A DNA stretch of 64,000 nt from Bryoerythrophyllum caledonicum (Eukaryota; Streptophyta; Bryopsida; Pottiales; Pottiaceae). Under the pieces are notes generated by a model. It was not told where the DNA came from. It was given only the letters and a program-made list of their open reading frames with translations, and ran no database searches. Where the stretch lies: positions 12,954,867 to 13,018,866 of the forward strand of contig OZ020523.1 of the NCBI GenBank assembly GCA_963971425.1, in the 5' to 3' direction. Shown in pieces: positions 55,403-64,000 of the stretch. The position numbers and the translations under genes were made by a program. The number at the start of each line of letters is the position of its first letter. Position 1 is the first letter of the stretch.

Positions 55403-58264
55403 TGATATCGTAAATAGTTGAGGCAGATTTAGAAGGGAAAGTAAAGGGGAGAAAATAGAGAGACTCGTGCAACAAAGCCTTTGGAGATTGTGCATTCGGA
55501 TGTGTGTGGCCCTATGAGGACCACTTCCATAGGTGGTGCAAGGTATTTTGTGACCTTCATTGATGACTTTTCGAGGAGAGTGTAGGTGTACATTTTGAAG
55601 ACAAAGGGGGAATGCCTTCAGAAGTTCAAGGAGTTCAAGGCCCTTGCGGAGAAGCAATCGGAGCACAAGATGAATGTGTTTCAGTCGAACAATGGTGGGA
55701 AGTTCATATCCAAAGGCTTTCGAAGTTTTTTTAAGAAGCATGGCATTGACATGCACACATCAACACCTCACATGTCAAAGAAAAATGGAGTTGCGGAACG
55801 TGCAAATCGTACCATAGTAGAAATGGCGAGGAGGATGATCCATGCACAATGCCTAAAGCTTGAATTTCTGGCGGAAGCGGTGGCCAATGCGGTCTACAAC
55901 GGCAATCGATGTTCAACGAGGGCTCTTGTCACCATCACACTCCAAGAAGCTTGCAGTGGCCGCAAGCCATGCATTGTGCATATGCGTGTGTTTGGATGCA
56001 TTGCATATGCGATGGTGCCGGATACAAACAAGGATAAGCTTAATGCAAAAGGCACAAAGTGCTTGTTTCTTGGCTATTGTGAGGGCACTAAGGCATATCG
56101 GCTCATGTGCATTGAGACGAAGAAGATCATTAAGAGTCGTGATGTAGTATTTATTGAAGATACTACTAGTATCGGTGATGTTTTGGAGATGATTCCAAGT
56201 GGTAGAAGCGAGACCCCTACTTTGGTGGACAAATCTTCCAAACCACCACCCTTGAATGATTGCGATGGCAATACCATGAAAGAAGAGAGATTGGTTGCCA
56301 AAGAAGGAGGTGTAGCATCTTCATCAACACCTTCACCAAGCAATGAGGACTTCGGCAACTTACAAGAGCCACAATATCCAAGAAGAGAGTGTTGCCCACC
56401 CGGGGAATGGTAGAAGAGCCATATTTTGCCTCATTGAGATAGAGCGTGCCAATGTAGTGTCATTGGAGGATCCTTTAAAGGTGTGTGAGGCTATGCAGTC
56501 GGAAGATGCAAGCAAATGGGAGTTGGCCATACAAGAGGAGTACGACTCGCTCATGGCAAATGGCACGTGGGAGTTGGCTCTTCTTCCAAAGGATCGCAAG
56601 AGCGTTGAATGCAAGTGGGTGTTTTGTACAAAAAAGATGCTTTGAGTTGAGTGGTGCACTACAACGCAAGATTAGTTGCCAAGTGGTACTCTCAAGTTGC
56701 AGGAGTGAACTTTCTTGAGACGTTTGCTCTCGTTGCCAAGTTCATAACCATTTGGTGCATTCTTGCACTTGGGGCGGCCTTGGACTTGGAGATCCACCAA
56801 ATGGATGTGAAGACCATATTCTTAAATGGTGAGTTGTAGGAGGACATTTACATGGACCAACCCCAAGGTTTTGAACAAGAAGACTTTGATCATCTTGTGT
56901 GCAAGCTCAAGAAGCCATTGTATGGACTCAAGCAATTACCAAGAGCATGGTACCAACGCATCGATGTTTTCTTCATCAAGGAAGGTTTTACAAAGAGCCA
57001 AGTGGACCATTCCTTGTACATCAAGAAAACGGGTGAGTACTTGTTGATAGTGCTCATCTATGTGGATAACTTGATCATCTTGGCTAGCCTTTTGGCTAAG
57101 TTAACGTGGTTCAAAGGTAAGCTCAACACGGAATTTGAGATGAGCAATCTTAGTGAGTTAAATTATTGTCTTGGTGTAGAATTTGTAAGGGACCGCAAGG
57201 CACACACCATCACCATGAGCCAAATGAAGTATGATGAAGAGGTGCTGAAGCGCTTCAACATGGAGGAGTACAAGCCCATTGGTACCTCTCTTGATGTGAA
57301 TATTAATTATTGAAGCTTTCAGACGAAGAGTTTCAAGCCATTTAAGGTGAGATGTCATACAAGAGTGGAGTTGGATCATTGATGTATGCCATGGTGGGCA
57401 TACGGCTTGACCTTGCTTTTGCGGTGAGCATGGTGAGCCAATTCATCTCTAGGGCTGATCCGACACATTGGAGTGCCGTGAAGCGCATCATGCGGTACTT
57501 ACAAGATACTATAGACCACAAATTGTGCCCTGGTGGTAAGGACATTGCTTTGAGGGGGTATTGCAATGCGGATTGGGTCGGAGATGCGAACAAGCGTCGT
57601 TCGACAATAAAGTATGTGTTTTTTGTTGGAGTTGGTGCCATCTCGTGGAATTGCAAAAGGCAACCAACCATTTCCTTGTCCACAACGGATGCGAAGTACA
57701 TGAAAACTAGCAAAAGTACGAAGGAGGTCATTTGGCTTTGAAAGCTCTTAGCGGATGTAGGGTTTGTTCAAGAAGAAACAATGACCATCATGTGCGACAA
57801 CCAAGGGTGTATATCTCTTGCAAAGAATCCCACACACCACTTACGCACGAAGTACATTGATGTACAGGATCACTTTATTTGCAAGAAATTGGAGAGCGGC
57901 GAGAATAGCTTGAAATATTATCCAATGAAAGACATACTGGCGGATGTGTTGACAAAAACACTTACAAAAGAGCGACATCCAGAGTTGTCTACATAGACGG
58001 ACAGGGGCTCAAAGACAATGGACGGACGGACAGTTGAACAGACGGACATAACAGACAACATCCTTACTAGACAGATGCCGATAATATTTCAAAGAATATT
58101 CCTCAAATCTATAGGAATATTTCCAGATATTCTAGAATATATTGGAATATTTTCTATTGGATGGACAACAGCCTCTATCGGACGGACGTCGGAACAACCA
58201 TGGCGGCATCAAAGGTTAGCAAAGGCGATGGGATTGCGAGAAGGTAACTCTCGCAAAGTGAGAG

Positions 58265-58528
58265 TGCTAGAGATTAGAGTTACTCGTTGTTATCATGATA
58301 TTGTAAATAGTTGAGGTAGATTTAGAAGGGAAAGTAAAGGGGAGAAAATGGAGAGATGATACAAACTTAAAGTAGTCCCATATGTATTGGCAAAGGTTGT
58401 TACCAATTGGTACTATAAGTAAAGGCCTTCAAAAGAAGGTCATATCTCATTCCAAACATTGTTTGTAATACCTTATGTGTTTCATTTGCTTGTATAATCA
58501 TTTCTCTTCTTCTTTTGAACCTCAATAC
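58265..58528 (+). repeat. 3' LTR of the copia fossil
   Basis: It starts TGCTAGAGATTAGAGTT and runs through CTTTTGAACCTCAATACTATG, where gypsy sequence resumes. The right boundary is approximate within about ten bases. Confidence 0.65.
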
Positions 58529-58537
58529 TATGTTGTT

Positions 58538-58660
58538 TTGTGACAAAATGGCTTGTTTGACGCCGCTCTTTTCTACTCTACTGTCCGGGGATTGGACTTG
58601 CCCTCGTTGTCAAAGGTCTTCAAGCCACATTTCACCCAATGAAACCGCTTGAATTCTTCG
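58538..58660 (+). mobile_element. Remaining C-terminal finger segment of the gypsy fossil
   Basis: It contains ACLTPLFSTLLSGDWTCPRC, the second half of a PHD-type zinc finger (the W-x-C-P-x-C ending). The first Cys pair (CFVCGEKKGA, about 54919-54950) lies on the other side of the copia insertion. Confidence 0.55.
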
Positions 58661-58977
58661 TGAACTTGTCAGTATGTGGTGCTTTTCTATCCAATTGGAG
58701 TTCTTGGTTTCAATTTAGACATATGCGACGTGAAGATTGACCAAGGGATTGGCAACAAATTTTCCTAAGGCAAATAAAGATGGGACTGACATTGCATCCG
58801 GCCTACCTTCTCTTTGTTACTTCTCCATATGCTTATTGATTTGACGACGGGCGACATCTTTGACTAAATGCATAGAGTTATTGCAGCGACATCAATGTGA
58901 CATTTAGTCTTTTTAGTGTTATTTTGTCCTAGCTAGATAGAGGGTTTCTTTATCTGCTAGGGGGGGGCACTTGAAGG

Positions 58978-59440
58978 TGTACTACATATACTTGTTTTAG
59001 TATATGTTTTTTGTTTATTTGATGTTGGTTAGGACTCTCGATCTGTTGTGGTTATTAATATTTCTTTACACGTCAGCTGTCACGGGACGTGGCGCCGAGG
59101 GCCTCTCTGAGTCGTAGTTTTAGCGTATATTAGTTTGTCACTAATCTACAGGTTTAGGGACGTACGGCGGCACACCGCATTCATCTCTGGATGATTTCAT
59201 CCACTTTGAGTTGTGTGTGTGTGCGTATAATGCCGTTCACATCTTTATCTTGACGTCTTTGCCAAGTTAAGCTTTGTGCGTGAGTTAGAAAGGATGTTGA
59301 AGAGTGCTTTGCTTATAAGTGATGTGTTTTCACTAGTAAAGATTGCACATTCTTCTTTACCGCTTGCACTCGTTGATTCTTCTTTGGTGGAGTGCGTGAC
59401 GCTTGACTGCTAGAGTGATTCTCTTCTTATTCCTTGAGGG
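58978..59440 (+). repeat. 3' LTR of the gypsy fossil
   Basis: It follows a purine-rich tract (AGGGGGGGGCACTTGAAGG). It begins TGTACTACATATACTTG, contains all landmarks of 45492-45855, and is followed at 59441 by a new TGTACTACGTATACTTG, i.e. the start of a second, truncated LTR copy. Confidence 0.75.
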
Positions 59441-59520
59441 TGTACTACGTATACTTGTTTCAGTGTATGTTTTTGTTAATTTGATGTTGGTTAGAACTCT
59501 TGATCTGTTGTAGTTATCCC
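59441..59520 (+). repeat. Truncated second LTR start
   Basis: TGTACTACGTATACTTGTTT, TTGATGTTGGTTAGAACTCT and GATCTGTTGTAGTTAT repeat the first ~75 bp of the LTR at 58978, immediately after its end. A tandem or recombinant LTR is the likely cause. Confidence 0.65.
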
Positions 59521-60673
59521 TCTTTCTATACACAACAAAAATCACTATAGTTTGCAAAAGCTCAAATCAATTTTTGTGGCAATGGTCTTATTAAAATCAT
59601 CATACCCTCAACTACGCCCATAGTAAAGAATGTTTTGGCCCTAGTTTCCTAAATTGACTACGATAGTCTGTCTTCACCCCCCCTAGAGACCATGTTTGGA
59701 CCTTTCCGGCTCTAAAGGATTAAATATAGGTGGATTTTTTCTAAATTTTATTTCTCACTTATGAAATCACATGTCTTGCTCATGTCATAAAAATTACAGA
59801 TTTTTGGTGAAAGTTAATCATTATTGTGATTTTCCAAAGAAAAGTTGAAGAAAATTCATATCAGATACTAAGTATGTTAAAAAATTCTGGAAATTTCACC
59901 AAATTTGTACATTATAGTGCCAAAACTTGGAGTGTAGATGAAGCTTTTGTATTCAGCTCAAATTAGAAAATTGGTTAACCATGGATATAGGCCCAAAGTT
60001 CATATTGCGATAACTTATTCAATTTTATGTATTTTTCATATTTTTATATTGGGATAGAAACCAACTTCATAAGCTTTGTTTCATTAGTTGGACTCAAATT
60101 CAGACTTACAGCAAAAGCTAGAAGTTTCTAAAGTACAGACATTGAGATCCATGTCACAAAGATTTTCTTCTCTAGATAATACATGACTACCTCTACGAGG
60201 CAAGTTTCATCATCATCTATTACTTACACATTTGATAAACTATCCAAAAAAAATTGGATGAAAAAATATCATTCACATTGGTTATCATCCTTGAAGAGTC
60301 ATCCGAGAAGCCAATTTCTGGCTCCTCCGACGATATAGGTTTAGAGGTTTAAGTTGGTTATAGCAAACACTGAGTTATCGCAATAGTGAGTGATCACAAC
60401 ATTCTCCAGAAGGACAATTATGTAAAGATTGAGAATGGATGGTGCAATGGAAACCATTGCCCATTCTTTACCGTGTGACACTATGAAGATTGAGGAATGG
60501 GCCGGAGAGAAGAACATCAATCCTACAAGCCCATTCTTCACCTTGATCCTTCATTGCCTAAGTGGACCATGAGGCATTGGGAGAATTTACAAGGGTCACA
60601 TATTATGCAAAAAAATTCTATACAACGGGTACATTTTGTCATGACCCCACTTCACAAAAATCACTGTAGTTCG
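59521..60673. other. Repeat-derived DNA between gypsy and the TTAA element
   Basis: Most of it (59735-60320) is the second copy of the 600-bp repeat at 16830-17450. 60410-60540 has ATTGAGAATGG and GAAGATTGAGGAATGG phrases that recur near 61700-61815. No gene is supported. Confidence 0.5.
59735..60320 (+). repeat. ~600-bp dispersed repeat, copy of 16830-17450
   Basis: Landmarks TTTCACCAAATTTGTACATT, ATAGTGCCAAAAC, TAACTTATTCAATTTTATGT and GGCAAGTTTCATCATCATCT occur in the same order and orientation as in the first copy. Confidence 0.6.
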
Positions 60674-61477
60674 TTAACCCTTTGGCGCCCAAGTGACCCA
60701 AATGGAACAATTGATGTGTTAAAACTCAATTTGCATGAGATCCATGAGGAATTAGGTTGTGAAAGTTGAAGTTCATATTTGCGCACACATTACATGAACA
60801 CTTAGCAAAAACCATATCATGATTTGAAGTTATAGAACTCATGGAAAAGCCAGGAATACAACACAAAATACATCAAATACAATAAAATACAATGAATACC
60901 ATGCCACATACTATGTTGTATTTTATACACATGCAAAACAATTTTGGTCTTGAATTTTGATTGAAATTTGTCGTTAAAAGATTCTTCATTGTTTTGTGAT
61001 TGTTGATTTCTCTTATTGCGTACAAAACTTTTGTTTTAATTGGTATAAGTTTAGTACATTTTTGTATGCATTCAAGTAGACAAAAGTAAAAAATCATCAA
61101 TAATCATGTACAAATGTTTTCTTCACATATGATATGTCAATGCAAAGCTATTGACCTAGAGCATATGTGAACCTCTTTTATTCAAAGTACAAAAATTATT
61201 GCAAGAATCTATTGATGGATAAAGTAGTATACCCTCCAAACTTCAAAGTGCACAATTTTCATTACGAATATACAGTAACTCCAAACACTATAATCTTTTC
61301 CATCAACCACTTGATGTTGTACAAAATTTTCCCAAACTTTTGGTCATGGTTTGAGTTCAATTTTGTAAGGTTTGATACCAAAATTAGGCACTGTATCTCC
61401 ATCAAAGTTAGCTCAAAGAAAAAAACCAACACATACCTCGGTTTTGGGGAAACATGAACTGGGCACCAAAGGGTTAA
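60674..61477. mobile_element. 796-bp TTAA-flanked element with piggyBac-like inverted ends
   Basis: TTAA (60674-60677) is followed by CCCTTTGGCGCCCAAGT. The far end ACTGGGCACCAAAGGG precedes TTAA (61474-61477). The reverse complement of the far end is CCCTTTGGTGCCCAGT, a 16-17-base inverted match with one substitution and one indel. A TTAA target and CCCTTTG-type ends are the hallmark of piggyBac-like transposons. No transposase reading frame is present. The left ~235 bp has an inverted relative at 4905-5150. Confidence 0.7.
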
Positions 61478-61891
61478 TGCTTGCATCAATTGGATATCAG
61501 AGAGATGCGTAGGGAAGCTCTCTCGGAGCTCCGAAAGCATTTTGAGCAATGCAACAACAACGGACGATTGTGGTGAAAGTTACAACACCAAAAGCCCAAA
61601 AAAGACCCACCAGGGCCTCGTAGGCGTTAAAGGGTAAAAGGAAGAAGAATGCCTACTCTCTATCTTCATAGAAATGGAGTCCCCTTTTTTCCTGGCTGCG
61701 ACATCGCTAAAAGGACAAAGAATGGCCATTCTCAATCTTCATGAAATGGAATCCTTTCTTTTCCCAGAAAAGCTGCCACATTTCCCAATTCTCCAAAGAT
61801 TGAGAATGGACAAACATGGCTGTGACACGCTCTGAAATTCCAGGACGTGAAGAATGAGCTAACAATCGGCCATGTTCTATACAGAAATTGT
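61478..61891. other. Region 3' of the ATL gene
   Basis: It contains GGCGTTAAAGGGTAAAAGG (about 61628), another degenerate CCCTTTAACGCC end. It also has two ~70-bp related stretches (61640-61700, 61708-61770) sharing AAGAATG, CTC-ATCTTCAT and GAAATGGA. Confidence 0.45.
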
Positions 61892-63469
61892 TCAGAAACG
61901 GATTGGATCAGGATCGGTCGCCGGCGACGGAGACGCTGCGGAGAACACGACGCGCTTGTCGCGCCCCATGAGCCAGTTCAACGAGAATCGTCGCGAGAAC
62001 GAGCCCTGCTTCGCACTCTGCTGCTCCTCCGTCAACGCTGCGTCGCCCTGATGATCCCAGACGTTGCTGTTCTTATTAAGCTGCAGCTCCTTCACGGCCT
62101 GCTCCAGCCCGACGGACGTCTCCGACAACGACCGTCGGTACCAGCTGACGCTCACCTTGCCTTCGGGCAGGCGGCTCAGCGACGAAGACCGCTGCTTGAA
62201 CTCGCTCGTCGTCTCCTTCTCGACGGAGGAGGACGCGTTAGAGAACGACTTCGTCCGCGCGGTCTGCACTTCCCAGCTCTCGTCATCATCGTCGTCGTCG
62301 TGGTCGTCGTCTTCGCCGCGCTCGATGTCGATGTCGATCCAGCGATCGCCGGGGTGAGGAGAGTACTCGAGAAACGCTGCGGGCGAGAATGCGACGTCGG
62401 AGCCGATCGGCGTGAGAAGCTCCCGGACGCGCGAGAGCGTGTGCGGCGTGTAGAGCCCGCGGCTGGCCCAGAAGAGCTCGTCGTTGGCAGGCGTGGTGCC
62501 GGCGCTCGCGAGCTCGGGGATGGAGTCCGAGAGCGCGCTGCGGTGCGTCGGCTTTGAGGAAGCCCAGTCCTGAGGTCTTCCGGGGTACGGTGTGGGCGCG
62601 ATTCGGAGCTCCCAGCTGGACGGGTCGACGATGTACTCGTAGCTGCCCATGGAGTACGAGCGGCCGCCTATGCGCGTGAGCTTGCGTGAGTCCGCGACGT
62701 TCTTGACCTTGCCGGAGACTTTTCCGAGCTCCACCTTGAGCACTCGGTGCGCGCCGTGCTCGTCCATGACGCGGATCGTGGGCGCGAACGGGCTCGGGGT
62801 GTCGGCGGGCACCTCGTCGTGGACCTCCTGGATCTCGTTCTCCGAGTCGTGATCCTCCGTCTCCTCCTCCACGTCGCAGATGCGGAAGCTGTTCTGGTAG
62901 CTCCCGTGGATGGAGCCGTGCAGGCTGCGGCGCGAGTCGCGCACGAGCTGCTCCTCCAGGGAGAGGCGCGAGCTGCTCGTGGACGCGCCGGCGTGCGGGT
63001 CCGGGAGCAGGCTGCGGCGGCAGAGCGGGCACGTCGAGTTCGACAGCAGCCATGTGTCGATGCACTCCAGGTGGAACGCGTGCTTGCATTTGGGCAGCAG
63101 CCGCAACCGGTCGTCGTCCCCGAACTCCGTCAGACACACCGCGCAGTCCGCGCTGTCCTTCAAGCCGCGGATGGAGCCGTAGGAGAACACCGGCAGCGTG
63201 TCGATGAACACCTGCTCCACGCCCGCATCGTGCAGGTGGAACAGGTGCTGCAGCTGCCCGTGGAGGGCGCTCACCAGCGGGCTGTGGTGCCGCGGCGCTT
63301 GCTGCCGCCTCCGCCCCAGACACCGCGCCAGCAGGTGCAAAAACCCCGAGAGTATGAACACCACGCTCAGAATCACCACTATCACCACCACGGACGGATT
63401 GATGTGCGCTCCTCGCTCCCCCCGCACACTCACACCCTGCGGCGGCGTCGCCGACATCGTCCTCGCCAA
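61892..63469 (-). CDS. ATL-type RING-H2 finger protein (putative membrane E3 ubiquitin ligase)
   Basis: Intronless, 525 residues on the minus strand, as most ATL genes are. Order: short Gly/Pro-rich N-terminus, one membrane span (about 25-47, VVVIVVILSVVFILSGFLHL), basic LGRRRQQAPRHH, the TLPVFSYGSIRGLKDSADC segment (GLD-type motif), then RING-H2 at 109-150: CAVC, LPKCKHAFH, CIDTWLLSNSTCPLCR, with the conserved Trp and the Pro before the last Cys pair. A long tail has YSMGSYEYIVD, an acidic DDDHDDDDDDE run and Ser-rich stretches, resembling the ATL13/46/47-type branch. Family role: RING-dependent ubiquitin ligase at a membrane, often in stress or defence signalling. Substrates are unknown. 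The long ORFs opposite it (61847-62557, 62747-63472, 62286-63515) are shadows of its GC-rich coding sequence. Confidence 0.92.
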   Translation of the reverse strand: MARTMSATPPQGVSVRGERGAHINPSVVVIVVILSVVFILSGFLHLLARCLGRRRQQAPRHHSPLVSALHGQLQHLFHLHDAGVEQVFIDTLPVFSYGSIRGLKDSADCAVCLTEFGDDDRLRLLPKCKHAFHLECIDTWLLSNSTCPLCRRSLLPDPHAGASTSSSRLSLEEQLVRDSRRSLHGSIHGSYQNSFRICDVEEETEDHDSENEIQEVHDEVPADTPSPFAPTIRVMDEHGAHRVLKVELGKVSGKVKNVADSRKLTRIGGRSYSMGSYEYIVDPSSWELRIAPTPYPGRPQDWASSKPTHRSALSDSIPELASAGTTPANDELFWASRGLYTPHTLSRVRELLTPIGSDVAFSPAAFLEYSPHPGDRWIDIDIERGEDDDHDDDDDDESWEVQTARTKSFSNASSSVEKETTSEFKQRSSSLSRLPEGKVSVSWYRRSLSETSVGLEQAVKELQLNKNSNVWDHQGDAALTEEQQSAKQGSFSRRFSLNWLMGRDKRVVFSAASPSPATDPDPIRF

Positions 63470-64000
63470 TAAATACCGTGTCTACAGCAACTCCTCCGCA
63501 ACCATCATGAATCACTTCCCGTCGCTCACCTAAACTCCCCTTCTACCATCGTCTCGTTGAACAAACATTGTACTACCTGTCAACTTCTATCCGCCTTGAC
63601 ACAACCTCCTCTCCTTGACACAACCTTCGCTGCATGTTAGGAACCCTAGTAGCTCTCCCAATCCTCTCCATCACGTCCATTGCAAGCTGCGCTCATTACC
63701 TTCCTGACCCGGGAGACGTTCCAGCTCGACCCACACTCACAATGCAGCTCCACCCATGCGCCATTGTCACCTAAACTTCAAAATCCTGTCCAGCACTACT
63801 CATGCATGAGAGAAAACTGCTGCAAGCTGTGCTTCCAATTACCTCCACTAAATTACCGACAAGCAACTCACGACGTCGTTGCTAAGCTGCAGTGTTTTGT
63901 GTTTTAGGCACCTGATGAGGCGCTGCATGTGAGAATGAGGTGTGGGGTGAGGGAGTGAGTGAGGGGCCCGCTGCTGCTGCAGTGGCTGCTGGCGATGGTG
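63470..64000 (-). promoter_or_regulatory. Upstream region of the ATL gene
   Basis: Probable 5' UTR and promoter, read on the minus strand. It is pyrimidine-rich on the plus strand with CTTGACACAACCT twice (63595-63625). No other gene is supported to the end of the window. Confidence 0.4.

Larger units (their letters stand above)
54961..58528 (+). mobile_element. Ty1/copia fossil nested in the gypsy element
   Basis: LTR-like ends start TGTTAGAGATTAGAGTT (54961) and TGCTAGAGATTAGAGTT (58265), with a shared GTAAATAGTTGAGG...GGGGAGAAAAT stretch about 94% alike by eye, younger than the host gypsy. The interior runs integrase (about 55470-56150: [39 protein letters not shown]), reverse transcriptase (about 56650-57100: IHQMDVKTIFLNGEL, CKLKKPLYGLKQLPRAWYQR, LIYVDNLIIL) and RNase H (57350-57990: YCNADWVGD, KSTKEVIWL). 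Integrase ahead of RT is the copia order. Gag and protease are absent: the integrase follows the partial 5' LTR directly. The element is broken, with roughly five to ten interruptions. Confidence 0.85.
45492..59440 (+). mobile_element. Fossil Ty3/gypsy LTR retrotransposon carrying a cytosine methyltransferase and a PHD-like finger; copia nested inside
   Basis: Direct LTR-like repeats bound the region (45492-45855 and about 58978-59440, roughly 80-85% alike by eye, so an old insertion). Parts in order on the plus strand: non-coding leader with short repeats, gag-like frame (48706-49737), aspartic protease (about 49990-50330), C5 cytosine methyltransferase (about 50690-51690), reverse transcriptase (52050-52960), RNase H (53035-53480), integrase (53790-54480), and a C-terminal region with a PHD-like finger that lies on both sides of a later Ty1/copia insertion (54961 to about 58528). 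The protease-RT-RNase H-integrase order is diagnostic of Ty3/gypsy. The element is broken, with roughly twenty or more interruptions across the pol region, and the 5' LTR is incomplete. Without the copia it would be about 10.4 kb. Confidence 0.85.

Noticed and set aside
54955-58532. Five-base target duplication around the copia fossil
   Set aside because: TACTAT-like bases occur at both edges, but the exact LTR borders are uncertain by several bases, so a duplication cannot be claimed.
62286-63515. 409-codon and other long minus- and plus-strand ORFs opposite or out of frame with the ATL gene
   Set aside because: They are shadows of a GC-rich coding sequence: Arg/Ala/Gly-rich composition, no motifs, and full overlap with the clear RING-H2 frame.
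1-64000. tRNA, rRNA, CRISPR and organelle-derived insertions
   Set aside because: No cloverleaf-type sequence, rRNA landmark, regular spacer array or plastid/mitochondrial gene was recognised on either strand. Weakly structured RNAs could be missed by eye.

Overview
The window is nuclear DNA from a streptophyte plant. It carries spliced plant genes (GT-AG introns), a chloroplast-targeted FtsH, a calcium-dependent protein kinase, an ATL-type RING-H2 protein, plant LTR retrotransposons and plant-type CACTA and PIF/Harbinger elements. The short intronless kinase resembles families I associate with bryophytes, and a cytosine-methyltransferase-bearing Ty3/gypsy element is a type reported from charophyte algae. 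A bryophyte or charophyte-grade genome is therefore my best guess, but the species cannot be fixed from the sequence.

Layout: 0.1-3.7 kb holds the 3' part of a DRP3-type dynamin gene. 6.2-9.5 kb holds an FTSH1/5-type thylakoid protease gene with a repeat-filled 5' UTR intron. 12.2-13.4 kb holds an intronless protein kinase with an atypical DFE motif. 13.5-24.3 kb has no intact gene and is a mosaic of small dispersed repeats, a perfect-ended CACTA MITE and a 1.8-kb foldback repeat. 24.4-26.0 kb has a broken reading frame of unknown family on the minus strand. 26.8-29.9 kb holds a nine-exon HAD-superfamily hydrolase gene. 30.0-32.6 kb has a TTAA-flanked MITE, a 389-bp TIR element set between tandem repeats, and a broken PIF/Harbinger transposase. 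33-44.6 kb is very AT-rich and holds two AT-rich genes: a minus-strand NSE2/MMS21-type SP-RING (SUMO ligase) gene assembled here from four exons, and a CDPK gene flanked by direct repeats. 44.7-45.2 kb is a TIR-bounded MITE. 45.5-59.5 kb is a fossil Ty3/gypsy element with a DNA cytosine methyltransferase region between protease and reverse transcriptase and a PHD-like finger at its end. A Ty1/copia element is nested in it, and that copia carries a Mutator-like MITE in its 5' LTR. 59.5-61.8 kb has more dispersed repeats, including an 800-bp TTAA-flanked element with piggyBac-like ends. 61.9-63.5 kb holds an ATL RING-H2 gene on the minus strand.

The host genes are unrelated housekeeping and signalling loci (organelle division, photosystem II repair, calcium signalling, SUMO/DNA repair, ubiquitination) and form no operon-like unit. 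The most unusual content is in the mobile DNA. The gypsy fossil carries both a DNA-methylation writer domain and a chromatin-reader-like finger. There is also a family of TTAA-bounded elements with CCCTTT ends, unusual for a plant-lineage genome. A dispersed repeat with a GGTGGTCTC core occurs about eleven times, including inside introns of two host genes.
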